From Diphasiastrum complanatum (taxonomy: Eukaryota > Streptophyta > Lycopodiopsida > Lycopodiales > Lycopodiaceae): 64,000 nucleotides of DNA. The DNA is taken from positions 49,362,841-49,426,840 of the forward strand of contig CM055095.1 in NCBI GenBank assembly GCA_029204225.1. Reading direction: 5' to 3'. The notes under the pieces are model-generated. The model was not told the origin of the DNA. It was given only the letters and a program-made list of their open reading frames with translations, and made no database searches. Made by a program: the position numbers and the translations under genes. Of this stretch, positions 37,983 to 50,509 are shown piece by piece (within the stretch, counting starts at the first letter, position 1; every line of letters begins with the position of its first letter).

Positions 37983-38882
37983 ATGGCAACTCTAAGCGAG
38001 AGTGTCCTTAATGAGTCAAGCAAATTGGAAGGTGCCGACAACTATGCAGTTTGGAAATTCAAATTGAAGAACATTTTGATGGAAAAGGAACTATGGGAGA
38101 TCGTGACAGGTGAAGAGACAAGACCAGTGATTGAAGAAGATCAGCGGACATTTGATAGGAGAAAACGAAAAGCCCAGAATGTCATCAACCTATCCGTTAG
38201 AGATGCAATTATTCCCTATATTTCAGATTCAGAAAGACCAAAAGAAACGTGGGATACATTGAAGGCATTGTTTGAATCGACAAATACATTTCGAATACTA
38301 TTTCTGAAGACGAAGTTGCATACATTGCGGATGGATGATAGTGCAACTATTGCCAATCACATACTGAAGATCAAAGAGATCCGTGACCAATTAGCAGGAG
38401 TTGGAGAGCGAGTACAAGACCGTGAGATCGTGCAATTGACATTGAATAGTCTGAGTGAATCACATCAGATGTTTGTGACGAGTATAGCCACAAGAGAAAA
38501 TCTTCCAACCTATGAAGAACTAGGTGGATTGCTTTTGCAAGAAGAGCAACGTCAAGAGAACTTGAATCATCGTAACAGGAGTTATGATCAAGCTCTTGCA
38601 GTTAGAGGACGAGGTGGAAGATTTGGCCGTGGAAGGTATCAATCGAGAGGAGGAAAATCAAGCCGGGGATCATTTCAACAATTTCATGAGCAAGTCAATG
38701 ATAGTACAAATCGAGGCAATTGGAATCAAGGCCGAGGTCAAGGATGCGGCTATTCAAGACAAAATAAACTTGGAAATTGTAGGTACTGCAACAAACCTGG
38801 CCACTGGGAGCGTGAATGCTTCAAGAAACAGAAGGAGATGGAACAAAGAAAAAGACAAATGGCCAGCAGAAAATTATGTTGA
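37983..38882 (+). CDS. Ty1/copia gag (capsid-nucleocapsid)
   Basis: The reading frame from ATG 37983 gives about 299 residues starting MATLSESVLNESSKLEG. It is an uninterrupted copia Gag: an N-terminal DUF4219-type block (NYAVWKFKLKNILMEKELW), the UBN2-type capsid region with ETWDTLKALFES, LKTKLHTLRMDD and LAGVGERVQDREIV, an Arg/Gly-rich stretch (RGRGGRFGRGRYQSRGG) and a CCHC zinc knuckle CRYCNKPGHWEREC. The protein packages element RNA in virus-like particles. The frame is also open upstream through the leader repeat; 37983 is preferred because family members start there. It ends at a TGA at 38880, where the protease region continues in the +1 frame, so a one-base shift separates gag from pol. 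The element has a left LTR and PBS but is truncated downstream. Confidence 0.85.
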   Translation: MATLSESVLNESSKLEGADNYAVWKFKLKNILMEKELWEIVTGEETRPVIEEDQRTFDRRKRKAQNVINLSVRDAIIPYISDSERPKETWDTLKALFESTNTFRILFLKTKLHTLRMDDSATIANHILKIKEIRDQLAGVGERVQDREIVQLTLNSLSESHQMFVTSIATRENLPTYEELGGLLLQEEQRQENLNHRNRSYDQALAVRGRGGRFGRGRYQSRGGKSSRGSFQQFHEQVNDSTNRGNWNQGRGQGCGYSRQNKLGNCRYCNKPGHWERECFKKQKEMEQRKRQMASRKLC

Positions 38883-39245
38883 TCAACATCAAGTTGATGA
38901 CTATTATTATGAAGATAATTATACTGATCAACATCAATACGATGATGATCAATATGAAGATGATACAAGTGAGAGTTCAAAATTATTCATTACAGCATTA
39001 ATGGCAAGTGATGAAGCCAAGGATACCTGGTACATTGATAGTGGTGCATCCAAGCACATGACTTCAAGGAAAGAGTGGTTTTTCAAACTCAAAAAAACTG
39101 ACAATGGTGATGAAGTTGGACAAGCTGATGGTAAATTGCTATCTGTTTAAGGAGTTGGAGTGGTACCAGTGAAGTTAGCCAGTGGGAAGATAAAGCTAAT
39201 AAGCAATGTGCAATATGTACCTGACTCTATGATTGAGAGAAAACG
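38883..39245 (+). pseudogene. Ty1/copia protease remnant, truncated
   Basis: In the frame overlapping the end of gag, an acidic Tyr/Asp-rich linker leads to SSKLFITALMA, then WYIDSGASKHMT, the copia aspartic protease site (DSGA). A TAA stop follows at about 39148, then degraded sequence reading ISNVQYVPD. Similarity stops near 39235, so integrase, RT and RNase H are absent. The linker-protease order after the zinc knuckle is normal for copia; the frame change and truncation show the copy is not autonomous. Confidence 0.8.
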
Positions 39246-39249
39246 AATG

Positions 39250-40000
39250 TCATGTGACACACCTGTTCACAATGATGAGGCGACACCAATGTGTCTGAAT
39301 AATCCATGCTTAATATCTTGGTTGAATCGATAGCAAAAAAATCCACTACGATCTCTTTTCATGGTTGCATTTGACTCTTGATAATTGATTTTGAGCTATT
39401 GACCATCAAACAAAAAGTATTTTCCATTTTGACCAAAACACACTTCATATTGGTCTCATGCACTACTTCGACTTTCTTGATTAAAAGATGCCATAACACC
39501 ACAATCATTTCATATCAACTCGTTCAACGCGATGATGACGACCATATGCCCACATTGCACTATACTTTCGATACTTCCAAATATTAATTGTCATTAAGAC
39601 AACAATCAGTCATTATACAAGCTACATTGTATTTTATTTTAAAAAAAAACAATAAACAAACCTTCAATCACATCCTCTTGCAAAGTCCCATTCCATGTCA
39701 GATGTGACTTGTCCATTTGATCTTGCTTGCACACAATTACATTTTGACACCTTGCAGGCTGTGGGCACAAAAGAATTTGCATTTTGTTACAACATCATTA
39801 AAAAACAATTTTGTTTTTGCCACAAGTGGTACTGCCACGCGTGGCAAAAATTGCCGTGGCACTACCACACAAACTTGAATCCAAAAAATGCTTTAAATAG
39901 ATCGTTTTTTAATGCATTTCTTCATTAGACTTTTGCATAGTGTTTCTTTGTTATTGCTTTCATTGTGTTAGTGTATTGATTCATTGTTGTGTTAGTGATT
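39250..40000. other. Flank with a CCACGCGTGG palindrome cluster
   Basis: No gene recognised. At about 39826-39870 a short cluster (CACAAGTGG, CCACGCGTGGCA, GCCGTGGCA, CTACCACAC) matches motifs found right of the transposon-type gene at 42505-42810. Confidence 0.55.
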
Positions 40001-40001
40001 C

Positions 40002-40351
<350 letters not shown>

Positions 40352-40453
40352 TGAAGTTTTACTTTTCTTAAGCTCTCTCTTTCTCAAGCTTTCTCTTTTC
40401 TCAAGCTCTTTTTTTTTTCTTTCAATTTGTTAAGCTTTTATCTCTCTCTTCTC

Positions 40454-41596
40454 TCCCTCTCTACACGCACAATGTCTTCTAGTGGTAGTGGTTCTAGGAA
40501 AATACCAAGATCTTCTTCTAGTGCAAGAGGAGTATCCGGGATTGCGGACTTTTATGGTTCGCTATCTCCCGATGAGAGACAAAGATTGAAACATGTTTGT
40601 CTTTCCGAAGAGGAGCCCAATTCCAATAGAGGTAATCCTTTGATGGATGTCCATCGAAGGAATCATCCAATTTGTTTTATAATCTAGAAGATGATGGCTC
40701 CATCGTCAAGGATACCAAGGGCAACGTTGTCATCAATAGGATGTACGATCTTGCTCTCAAACATTTTGGCCACAACTTATTCACTCCTTGGGAGCAACAA
40801 AAGCAAGATGACAAGAATAAGATACTTGCACTTTTGAATAGTGAGTTTCCTCAATCAATTATATTTGGGGAGGTTTGGGCATTGACGAATATGTGTACGC
40901 ATATTCGTCATAAGCGTCAATCCTTACAAAGATATGTAAAAAAAAGGTCGGGATGGGCTTCAAAGAAAAATTGGGCAAAGGTGATACACGAGTGCAAACA
41001 TTCGAATCCGGATCACTTCAAACAACAACGGGAATCGACCAAATCAAGAATCAATCTCTTGGGCCAATCTCACCTTGGCTTGGGTCGGAAATCCAATTTA
41101 CAAGCCCAATTTGTAAGTTTTGATTTTTTAGTTTAACTTTATTATAATTACTTTAGTTATGTTTTTTATTACTAATCATGTTTTGTATCTAAATGATTGC
41201 ATTCATGTTTGTCTAGCAAAGAGATTTTGGGAGAAAATACACGAATGCCAAATATAAGATTGGGTACCAAAAAGGCTACAATGCCTTGGTGGACCATCTT
41301 GCTCAACAAGGCATTCATCCTATGATAAATTCTTGCTACATTCATCTCATTTGCTTCTATTATCTAATAATCATTTTTATTAATCTTTCTTGCTTGTTAA
41401 TGAATTTTATGTATTTTACTTATTGGTTATTGACTTTTGTTATTTTTTGTGATGTGTAGAGCAGCTTGGCATCTTATGTAGAGGAGGGGTCGGGTGAAGA
41501 AGCCGGTGAAGCATAAGCGGAAGGGGAAGGAGAGATTTCCGGAAGTGAAAGTGAAGGACAAGCTTCCGCATTCGGATTCGGATGATGACAATTAAG
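40454..41596 (+). pseudogene. Plant DNA-transposon-type protein gene (Transposase_24-like), degenerate
   Basis: The first frame from ATG 40454 reads a Ser-rich start and GIADFYGSLSPDERQRLKHVC, then stops at about 40685. A second frame (about 40672-41114) reads INRMYDLALKHFGHNLFTPW, a charged middle, and WAKVIHECKHSNPDHFKQQR followed by STKSRINLLGQSHLGLGRKS. That last block resembles the conserved 'sxxxKxNRxxxxxxHxxGs' region of plant Transposase_24 (Ptta/En-Spm) proteins. A GTAAGT donor at about 41116 and an acceptor at about 41217 join the next exon, reading DFGRKYTNAKYKIGYQKGYNALVDHLAQQ (about 41220-41310). A further acidic Glu/Ser-rich exon at about 41460-41596 carries a stop at 41513. Frame change and stops suggest decay. 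The similarity is moderate. Confidence 0.45.
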
Positions 41597-42303
41597 AAGT
41601 CTTTGTTTGATTAAAGTTTAATGTTTAATGCTTTTTAATTTACTTTTTAGTTTTGATGTAGAACTCAATGTACTTTTTTTTTCAAAGGATCGGATTATAT
41701 ATGTATATATATGTGATTTTTGTTTCACCATCTATGTTTATCAATTGTTAATGTATATTTCAATTCTTCTCTATAATTGCATTGTTTGTTTTAACTTTTA
41801 CACATTTATTGTGTACCATCTATGATTGTATTAAGATCTTGTTTTGTTATAAGAATATTCATCTTTTTATAAACACAATCTAAGTAACTTACATATAGCT
41901 TGTGTAATCTAGTATCATGAACAAAACATATACTACAAAATTAACATTAAAATATATCAAACCATTTATTTTAATGAAATCACAAAATATTCCTATGAAG
42001 AAGACTCGTGACATACCTCATTTGCTTGTCTTCATCAAAAGCCCTTTCTTTTCAAAAGCCATCATCCTTTTTATTCTACAAATCAATCAATCAAAGGCAA
42101 ACCATTAAATATTACATTGATTTAATCACCACAAACCATTTAATAAAATGACATGTGAATGCATCACTTAATCTCACAAAATTAACATTCAAAGATCCAT
42201 AACATAGCTCATTTGATTATAATCAACTATCTTCATCAAATCAAACACAAATAATAAAATAATCAACTATCAAGTGAATGCTAACCTACATTGTGTAACC
42301 ACG

Positions 42304-42434
<131 letters not shown>

Positions 42435-42504
42435 ACAATATAATTGACGCATTGAGAAACACAAATCTCATTTTGCGCACTTTTTTTTTTGCGCAAAAAA
42501 TTTT

Positions 42505-42815
42505 GCGTGGTACATCCACGCGTGGTAGAACCACGCCAGTGGTATTTTCCAAAATTTGAATCATGGAAATTCGCCACGCCTTTCCGAAAATTTGCCACAG
42601 CATGGCAAATTTTCAAGGAGCGTTCTGGAAAAAATAGCCACGCGTGGCAATACACGTGGTTTTACCATGCATGGCATAGCCACGCAATTTAATTTTTTTG
42701 AAAATTCTATCATTTCCTTGCCTAGCAGTGAGTTGTCGGCCGTAAAATGTGTCGGCGTGGCTTTTCCACGTGTGGTTGTACCACGCATCAGTTGCCACGC
42801 GATTGCCATGTGAAC
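42505..42815. repeat. Cluster of CCACGC/GCGTGG motifs
   Basis: At least ten copies of CCACGC or GCGTGG and near variants lie in about 300 bp, in both orientations. They include CCACGCGTGG near 42517 and 42641 and CATGCATGGCATAGCCACGC near 42668. The same words occur left of the transposon-type gene at 39826-39870. This resembles the subterminal repeats where CACTA-type transposases bind. No convincing terminal inverted repeats were found. Confidence 0.65.
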
Positions 42816-43029
42816 CAGACGAGCTCCAAATTGACCCCCATCCTATGTGTGTGGCAAATTGCCAATGTATGTAGTTGTGTAACACTACAACCATTAACCG
42901 TAAATCCACAAAGAGGATAGCATCGGGTTGGAAAAATCTCTATGTGATCATCGGGTTGGACTTACATGCGTAGGGTGCCAAATCTTTTTCACTTATTAAC
43001 TAGAGTTAGGGTTGCCTTGGGACTTGCTC

Positions 43030-45960
43030 CAACAACCATAAAATTGATCGCATAAGACTAGTTAAGGGCAATCATTATGATTTTCAATCTGACATTGTGC
43101 GATGGACAGAAGCATTAGCTATAGTTGATTGTATGGCTAGGCATACGTGTCAACCGGATTCGAATTCACAACCCAACACTTCTTCTCCCAAAGGATACAC
43201 CCTAGACATGCTTACGGGGGTGAACATGATCAATGTGGCATGGTTAGCAGCGGAACCTATTCCAGAAATAGTTGAAGGTGATTTGGTACCCTAGCAACAT
43301 GCCTTTTTTTACAACGAAGAAGTTGAGTTGACAGATGAATATATTTTGCAATATATGGATCTTGGTCAATTTGGAATGAGAAAAATACCAGCTCAACCTC
43401 CTCAAAAATCACCATTAGCTAAAGTTTCCAAGGTGGAACTACCCAAGGCACCTGTTTCTAATAAAAAATCAGATGAAACAACAGTACAATTAGGTAATCG
43501 GTTGGAGTGATCTATCGAAAGAAGTAATAGCTACGATAGATGTGGATATTCACAATCATGAGGCGAATGTAAAACCAGTTTTCCATGAGGATAACAAGGA
43601 GAGAGCAAGTATTGCAAACAGAAAGGGCAAAAAGAAGATATTAGATTCCTTGAAATCCATCTGGATGGAACAAAATTCTACGTCATCTTCACATAAGACT
43701 GAAAACCCCCCAGGTTACCAGTCGTGCTAAGATTGACCTGTTGAAGAAGGAATCTCACCGAGCCCCAGTTCATGAGATGCCGAAAACCTTCAAGAATTAT
43801 ACATTAGACGACGTGGTAATCATGTTGCCAAAAGCTCAACCTGAGCTTGACAAGACTTAGGAGGATAAAAAACAAGTCTTCAAAGGACTAGCCCATACGC
43901 AATCAATGAACACAAGGCTACGTAATCTGTTGGTGAAATACAAAGATAGTTTCGCATGGATATTCAAAGACCTAAAAGGTATACCACCAATCGTAGTCCA
44001 ACATACCATACTCTTGGTAGACAAAATAGTCGCCAAGGTGAGCCTATACTATCACTGCAATCCTAACTATACAGAGTTAATCAAACAAGAGTTGCAGAAG
44101 CTATATGAAATCGAGCATACAGAATGGGTATCGCTGATAGTTATAGTATCCAAAAAGAACAACAAAATGTGAATCTGTGTGAATCTGAAAGCACTAGATG
44201 CGGTTACAAAGAATGATCACTTCCTTCTACCCGTCACTTCTATAAGGTGATGATAAGGGTCATTGTGGATCTACCACCACCAGGGATGATTCGCGAAGTC
44301 TACATCTTCATGGGCCACACTAACTATTATCAAATCTTCATTCTAGATTTTGTGGAGTTAGCAAGGCCAATCTACAAGCTCACCACAAAACCACATTGGA
44401 TGGAGGAAGCTTTACAGGCATTACAAACGTTAAAAAATGCATTGCCACAACACCAATCTTACGACCGCCCAATTGGACCATTGAATTCCATGTGCATACG
44501 AATGCATCGAAGTATGCGGTTGACCCAGCTAGGAGAATGCAAAAATGATTTCCCAATCCGATTTGCCAATTGACAGTTCAATGAATCAGAAATGAATTGT
44601 TCAAACATAAAGCGAGAAGCACTAGCCATGACTGTTGCGGTCAAGAAATTTTGACACTATTAGATGGCCACTCACTTTGCAATTTATACGGAGCATCAAC
44701 CCTTACTTTATCTAGTAAATAAAACTTGCAACACAAGACAGATCACATGATGGCTACTACCATTTTTGGAGTTTGTTTTCCTAATAGTAGTATGCAAGGG
44801 AAAACAGCATCACACATGACAGATATTGTATCATGAATCAAAGAGAAGGAAACGACAACCCAACCTGATGAGAAGCTACCAAATGCCGCCTTGTTCTATG
44901 TTGACACAGTACCAGATTGGGCCGTTGATATAGTTGAATATTTAATGCAGGACCAACCAAACAAAACTCTACGAAAGGTGGAACAACGAAAGCTAATGCT
45001 TAGAGCCAAACCTTACCAGTTGATTGTCGACCAGTTGTATCGCCGAGGATTGGATAATATCCTCAGAAGATGTGTTCTTCCACATGAAACCAACCAGTTA
45101 ATATCATTACCACATGAAGGTATGAGTGGAGGTCATTTTGCATATGACATTAAAGTTTGCAAGATTTTACAACCAGGATGCTGGTGGCCCCAACCACTTA
45201 TGAGAATACGGAAGGATACTTGAGAAAATGTGATGTGTGTCAACAAGCTAGGAGGCCTACTAGGCTTAATTATGATATGTTACATCCAATCTTGGCTCAA
45301 GCACCATTTGAAAAGTGGAGATTGGAGTACATTGGTCCCATCCACCCAACAACGAGAAGCTCACAAGCCCAATATATTATCGTGGCTATGGATTATCTAA
45401 CCAAGTAAGTAGTAGTATGAGTGATGCTAGAACTACTGCCAAATTTCTATACAAAAATATCATTGTGCGCTTCGGATGCCTGGTTGAGATAGTCAATGAT
45501 TGCGGAAGTAATTTTGTCAATGAAACCATCAAGGTTCTATTGGAATTTTTCGTGATCCATTGATTCAGCATGCCATATTATCATCGAGGTAATGGGTAGA
45601 CAGAATCATCCAACAAGATCTTGTGTAACATTATTACGAAAACAATCGAAGCTAGCAAATTTGATTGGAAACATAAGTTACATGTTGTTCTGTGGGCATT
45701 CAGGACAACATACAAGGGAAACACTGATCAGACACCATTCCAGTTAGTTTATGGTCAAGATGCAGTAATGCCAGTGGAGTATTTGGTACCATCACTGAGG
45801 GTTGCCACCACATAGCTTGATGAGTCCAAATCTTTACAACTACGCCATGAAGCTCTACACAAACTTTGCAAAACATGTATATTGGTTGTGCATGCATTGG
45901 TAGCGGAGAAAGCACGTCGCAAAAGGCATGACATGATCACCGGTTACACAAAAAAGATAT
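43030..45960 (+). pseudogene. Ty3/gypsy retrotransposon pol remnant
   Basis: A chain of broken frames in gypsy order. 43040-43730 is an unassigned linker or gag-pol region. 43900-44245 is the RT start (SFAWIFKDLKGIPPIVVQHT, EWVSLIVIVSKKNNKM, VNLKALDAVTKNDHF). 44250-44440 is the RT thumb/connection (VDLPPPGMIREVYIFMGHTN, RPIYKLTTKPHW). 44590-44730 is a decayed RNase H. 44890-45260 is the integrase HHCC region (RRCVLPHE, HEGMSGGHFAYD, CWWPQP, CDVCQQARRP). 45310-45560 is the integrase core (EYIGPIHP, YIIVAMDYLTK, EIVNDCGSNFVNETI). 45620-45810 is WAFRTTYKGNTDQTPFQLVYG. The RT palm carrying the catalytic Tyr-x-Asp-Asp box is missing between about 44245 and 44250. Many stops and shifts are present. 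LTRs were not identified. Confidence 0.85.
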
Positions 45961-46149
45961 TGGCATTGAGGTGGCTAGTGTGTTGCAACAAAATGATGGG
46001 AGTAACTATATGTGATGATGCACACTCCTTTGTTGTGGGTTGAGCCAACCAACTTCTTGGGAGAAGGTGCCATTTCTGATAGCCTCGTTGAGAACCTAGG
46101 CAATTGTAAATATGAAGAAGATCACAATCTCCTAGAAGTAGAATCAAAT

Positions 46150-46192
46150 GGGAAAGAAGAAGAAGAAGAAGAAGAAGAAGAGAGACGAGGTG
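46150..46192 (+). repeat. (GAA)n purine tract, possible polypurine tract
   Basis: GGGAAAGAAG leads into about nine GAA units and GAGAGACGAGG, then TGTTTTAAG at 46190. Its position downstream of the gypsy integrase, with a TG following, would suit a polypurine tract and 3' LTR start, but a simple trinucleotide repeat explains it equally well. Confidence 0.5.
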
Positions 46193-46199
46193 TTTTAAG

Positions 46200-47964
46200 T
46201 ATGCAGTTTGTTTCTTTTTTTCTTTTTTCTTTTTTCATATGTTGTGTGTGGCCCTACAAAGTAAAATTCAAATTTGCATAAACAATGTCTGACTAATATT
46301 TAGATGCCCCCAGGCATATCTCTATAGAAGATATTACGATAGCAAAAGAATAGAGGAGATCAGAATATTTCGACACGGGAGGAGTGAGGGTATACACATA
46401 CTCTCCCAAATCCTAGCCTCCATACAACATGCAAGTTCTCATTCTAGTATAATTCCTCTCCATGCATGACTACAATACCCAATATAGGCAATTATCCATA
46501 TCCACTCTTGCATGACACATTGCCTTGAGTAAATAGGACATAAGGCTTATGTCTCCATGCAAGAATAAAAAAGTGAGTAGAAAGGCTCATGTTGATCTCC
46601 ACATTTAACTCCAAAACATCATGCTCTCATCCAAGTTTTCGTTATGTATTTTGGAATTGAGTTTGACTATAATTACTATGCGACCCAGAGATTATATCAA
46701 CAATTCACTTGTCAATTTGAATCCTACTTCAACAATTCAAGAATATGAAAATCTCTAATACCCCTATTCCTAATAGGTTTGTATGCAAAGTAGTTACCAA
46801 TAACATACCAATTTGTTCAATTCAGTAATCCAATCAAGATTTGAAGAGTAAAATTTTTTTGGCTTGTAGTCTAACAACAAATGTTCGCATAAACACCAGG
46901 CCAAGATGTTGAACATGACAAAGATAGTTGTGTCACCTCCCTTGTGATACATGGATTTGATTGCCTAATAGTAAAGTTGTTTTAGTGCATAAGTGTTTTT
47001 AAATTCTGATAAGTTTCCACTTCCTCCCTTGTCGATCACAAATTACACCCTAACATGCTAGATCCTATAATGTATTTATTGTACTTTCCATCACCCAAAT
47101 TCCATAGCTAGAGCTCCTCTCTTTTAACCTCACCCACTCTTTGGAAGTTGTGTTATTATACGTCTTTGTTTAGGTGGTTTTATTGTGTATTTGGAAAGAC
47201 ATCTTTTTTCCTTGTATTGACACTAAGAAAAAAAATGTATCTTGTTTTAAAAAGAAAAATGGCTATTTATTTATCACATACCTAATTTAATTTATTTCTT
47301 ACAAACTCTATGAATGATGACTTCCTTCCCCAAAATGATGCTTGTTATTTTTGTAGGAAAATTCCTTTGTAGTAACTTAATTACAAAATTATAAACCTTA
47401 AAGTCTAAAATGTAATAAATTTTAGTTAAGAGATTTCAAACCCCAACTTTTCTCGTTAATAAGATTTGATGATGTCACCACAAGAATTTGTTAGGAGGTT
47501 TGATACCATGACACCTTGTATTCTAACTACCTTATGGAGCACTAATTTTGAGAAATGGGTCAAAGCATACATGCTTACAACTTACAAGTGGGGAATTAAG
47601 GAGTCTAGACAATTGCAAGAATGTCATACAAGATTCATGCCAAATCTTGACATTGAAAGTTAAGAGTTGTGTAGAAGTCAACAATTTTATTGGAGTAAGT
47701 TTTGATGGTTATATTCTAAGTTGATGTTAGATGGAATGAGCCTAGTTCTATCAATAATATAATATGTAGTTAAAAACTCTTAATGGGTATTTTCACTATA
47801 TATACTCCAACATTATATATAATAAAGAAAAGACCTTCCTAATCATGGTAAGGTTGATGGCTTCAAGAGCACTCCTACTCCAACATATGCCCCCACACGC
47901 TTTGACTCAAAGCACAAGAAGACCAAGCCTCCTTGGCCCCTTTATCTCTAATTACTTTAAATGT

Positions 47965-47965
<1 letters not shown>
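46200..47965. other. No gene seen
   Basis: AT-rich DNA. A 65-codon frame at 47466-47663 (containing SPQEFVRRFDTMTP) might be a gag scrap but is too short to assign. Confidence 0.4.
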
Positions 47966-47968
<3 letters not shown>

Positions 47969-48015
<47 letters not shown>

Positions 48016-48027
48016 ACTCACTCACTC
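47969..48027. repeat. (CT)21 microsatellite with ACTC tail
   Basis: CT dinucleotides 47969-48011, then about four ACTC tetranucleotides to 48027. Confidence 0.98.
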
Positions 48028-48240
48028 AGCTAGGCCACATGTTAGAGAGACTGGCAATAGAGGTTGCGGTGGCCTCGTTAAATGAGGGGCTCAACCACAT
48101 GTTTGACATAGCACTTACCTCTCGTATTTGGGAAGAGAAAGAATTGGAGGAGTCAGGGTAAATGAATCCATGAGGTGGAAACACCTCACCTCCAGAGGTT
48201 GACTTTTATTACTTCTTGAGGCACTAGGGAATTTAGGGTG

Positions 48241-48322
48241 AATACATGGGAGAATTTAGGGCAAATACATCATGCCATTCTCTCCAAGTGTGTGTATTAG
48301 TGTAATGTAATAAACAATACAC
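48241..48322 (+). repeat. 82-bp direct repeat, left copy
   Basis: Begins AATACATGGGAGAATTTAGG and ends AATAAACAATACAC. It matches 48634-48715 with one mismatch (C here, T there, in CATG[C/T]CATTC). The copies are offset by 393 bp and enclose an exon-like segment. Confidence 0.98.
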
Positions 48323-48482
48323 ATTATTAGCAGGTGTGGCCGATTATTGTGTAAAAATAGGACTCTCAATAATCCGGAATGCGTCATCAGTGGAAAAACA
48401 CAAATATTGTGAAGGGCACCTTTCAAGTGCCCTTCATCGAATCTCCATGTTGAAGAAGTGATCTTCCGTTAAATTTATTTCA

Positions 48483-48618
48483 GAAGAGCAGGTGCTTTGC
48501 AGTCATGTTGCCAGCAAATGAAGAGCGGAAAGAATATGAGCTGAGCCTTGAATTGTGTCTGGGAAGGCCGGTGATCAAGCCCACGGGTGTGAGTCAATCC
48601 AAAGGAAGCCGTGATGAT
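48483..48618 (+). CDS. Exon-like segment with EAR-type motif, parent gene unknown
   Basis: A TTTATTTCAG acceptor precedes 48483, and a GTAAGG donor follows the DDG codons near 48618. Between them ATG 48505 opens a frame reading MLPANEERKEYELSLELCLG and continuing RPVIKPTGVSQSKGSRDDG. LSLEL fits the LxLxL EAR repression motif, which in plants recruits TOPLESS-type co-repressors; placement near the N-terminus is usual for EAR proteins such as the NINJA/AFP and Aux/IAA families. I do not recognise the rest and cannot assign it. The exon sits exactly between two 82-bp direct repeats. It could be the first coding exon of a host gene whose later exons are elsewhere, or a gene fragment carried by a small element. 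The downstream coiled-coil gene is in the same orientation, but joining them is unsupported. Confidence 0.4.
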
Positions 48619-48633
48619 GGTAAGGATTTGGGA

Positions 48634-48715
48634 AATACATGGGAGAATTTAGGGCAAATACATCATGTCATTCTCTCCAAGTGTGTGTATTAGTGTAATG
48701 TAATAAACAATACAC
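48634..48715 (+). repeat. 82-bp direct repeat, right copy
   Basis: Second copy of the unit at 48241-48322, 81 of 82 positions identical. It lies 16 bp after the splice donor of the EAR exon, with AAGGATTTGGGA between. Confidence 0.98.
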
Positions 48716-48719
48716 GTAA

Positions 48720-48785
48720 CAATATACTTACTCAAAAAGAAGATCGTCTTTACGCGGAGTAGTAGGCGCAGCCTCGCTGTCCTCT

Positions 48786-48822
<37 letters not shown>

Positions 48823-49131
48823 CTCTCCTTCCTTTTCTTTTCTGGTTTTTTGTTCGTCGCACATTGCTTTTGGATTGCTTGGTTACGAGATCAGCAAATA
48901 TTGATTGTAGTGCGGCTTGGGAGTGATTGCTCGGCAGCAGATTGATGCTTTTCTTTGGCTGATTTTGATGCGGCCGGATTGGAATTTGGGTGCAGATTGT
49001 TTGTGGATTGATTTGGTTAGCTGGTTTGCTGTAATGATATGATCTAGGTTGGTTCTGCAGAAGCAAAATCTGATGTACATTTGACGTTATTGTGGATTTT
49101 ACAAAGGAGTACCTTCCGTGCACACTTGGAG
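48720..49131 (+). promoter_or_regulatory. Candidate 5' leader exon with CT tract
   Basis: The local rise in GC (AGTAGTAGGCGCAGCCTCGC) is followed by a CT tract (48789-48818) like the pyrimidine patches of plant core promoters and leaders. About 300 bp of non-AT-rich sequence then ends ACTTGGAG with a GTAAGG donor at 49132. It looks like an untranslated first exon reading right. The four-exon coiled-coil gene at 52168 is a plausible partner, which would mean a 3-kb 5'-UTR intron. No upstream TATA box was clear. Confidence 0.4.
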
Positions 49132-50158
49132 GTAAGGCAGAGAGCAATTCATTTATGTTTTTTCATCATTAGCAACTATAGTCATGGCTGCTGGAACTAA
49201 GTTGGCTGATGATGTCTTTCTCAAATTAGCAAGATCATCGGATATATCTGTTACCAACGCCGTTGATCATCAGTAACTGTAATGGAAAGGCGCTTAGGAG
49301 CATAAACAACAGGGATTGCTTCTTGCTTCCTGCAAATCACGGGGTTGAAAAAATTTAAGAGTGATTATTTTCTGTACAATGGATGGAATTCATAAGTATA
49401 TATACGTCAGATCTGACTTAGTCTAGTAGATCGTAATTGTAATGGATGAAATGTGTCCGTTTCTTTGTGGCATCTTTAGATTCTGAAAAACTGACTTATT
49501 TGATCCACTACTTCCATACAATCTACAGTTTTGTCTTGGTGCGCAAAATAAAATCAAAAACCATTTTCTTTCAAGGACACTTGTTGACATGTAACTACAA
49601 AATCTTTTTGTGTTTCGAGAGAAAAAAAAAAAATCTTTTTTGTGCTATTCCTCTATCCATAATGATTACTCGTGGGTGAAAATTACTTCTTCTAGATCTT
49701 CGACTATGAGTTCAAACAAACTGCATGCGTTTCATTGGAATTCGGAACAAATTTTTTACTTTGTGTCATTAGACAGACCGTGCGACGGACAGTACTTTAA
49801 GGAACATCGTCGTACCAGCACTATCTGTCTTACTTCGAAAATATGGCATCAACAATGAGCGCTTTGCTTGAAGAGGTACGTACGTATTGCAATTTGTGGA
49901 TACATGGTGTGGCGCAGACAGCATAAACATTCTATTACTGATCTGTTATTGGAAAATTCACCACAAATCAATGTAGTTCTGAACTTCTGAAGCTAAGAAC
50001 CCTCGAAGTTTCCATGCTGTACTTTGCTGCCATCTTTAATCTATGATATTATTGATCGTTGCAACTCTCTTAACCAGATCAGTTTAACATCCAGAGTTTC
50101 AAGAGAAATTTGGCTATAGTGTCCTATTCGTGCTGAATTACTTACTTTCTTGCTGCGA

Positions 50159-50507
<349 letters not shown>

Positions 50508-50509
50508 CT

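Noticed and set aside
42880-42895. CACTACAACC as a CACTA terminal repeat for the transposon-type gene
   Set aside because: The orientation is wrong for a right end, and no inverted partner was found on the left near 39450-39850.
48241-48715. TRIM-type miniature LTR element
   Set aside because: The 82-bp direct repeats lack consistent TG...CA ends, and no tRNA primer-binding site or polypurine tract lies inside.
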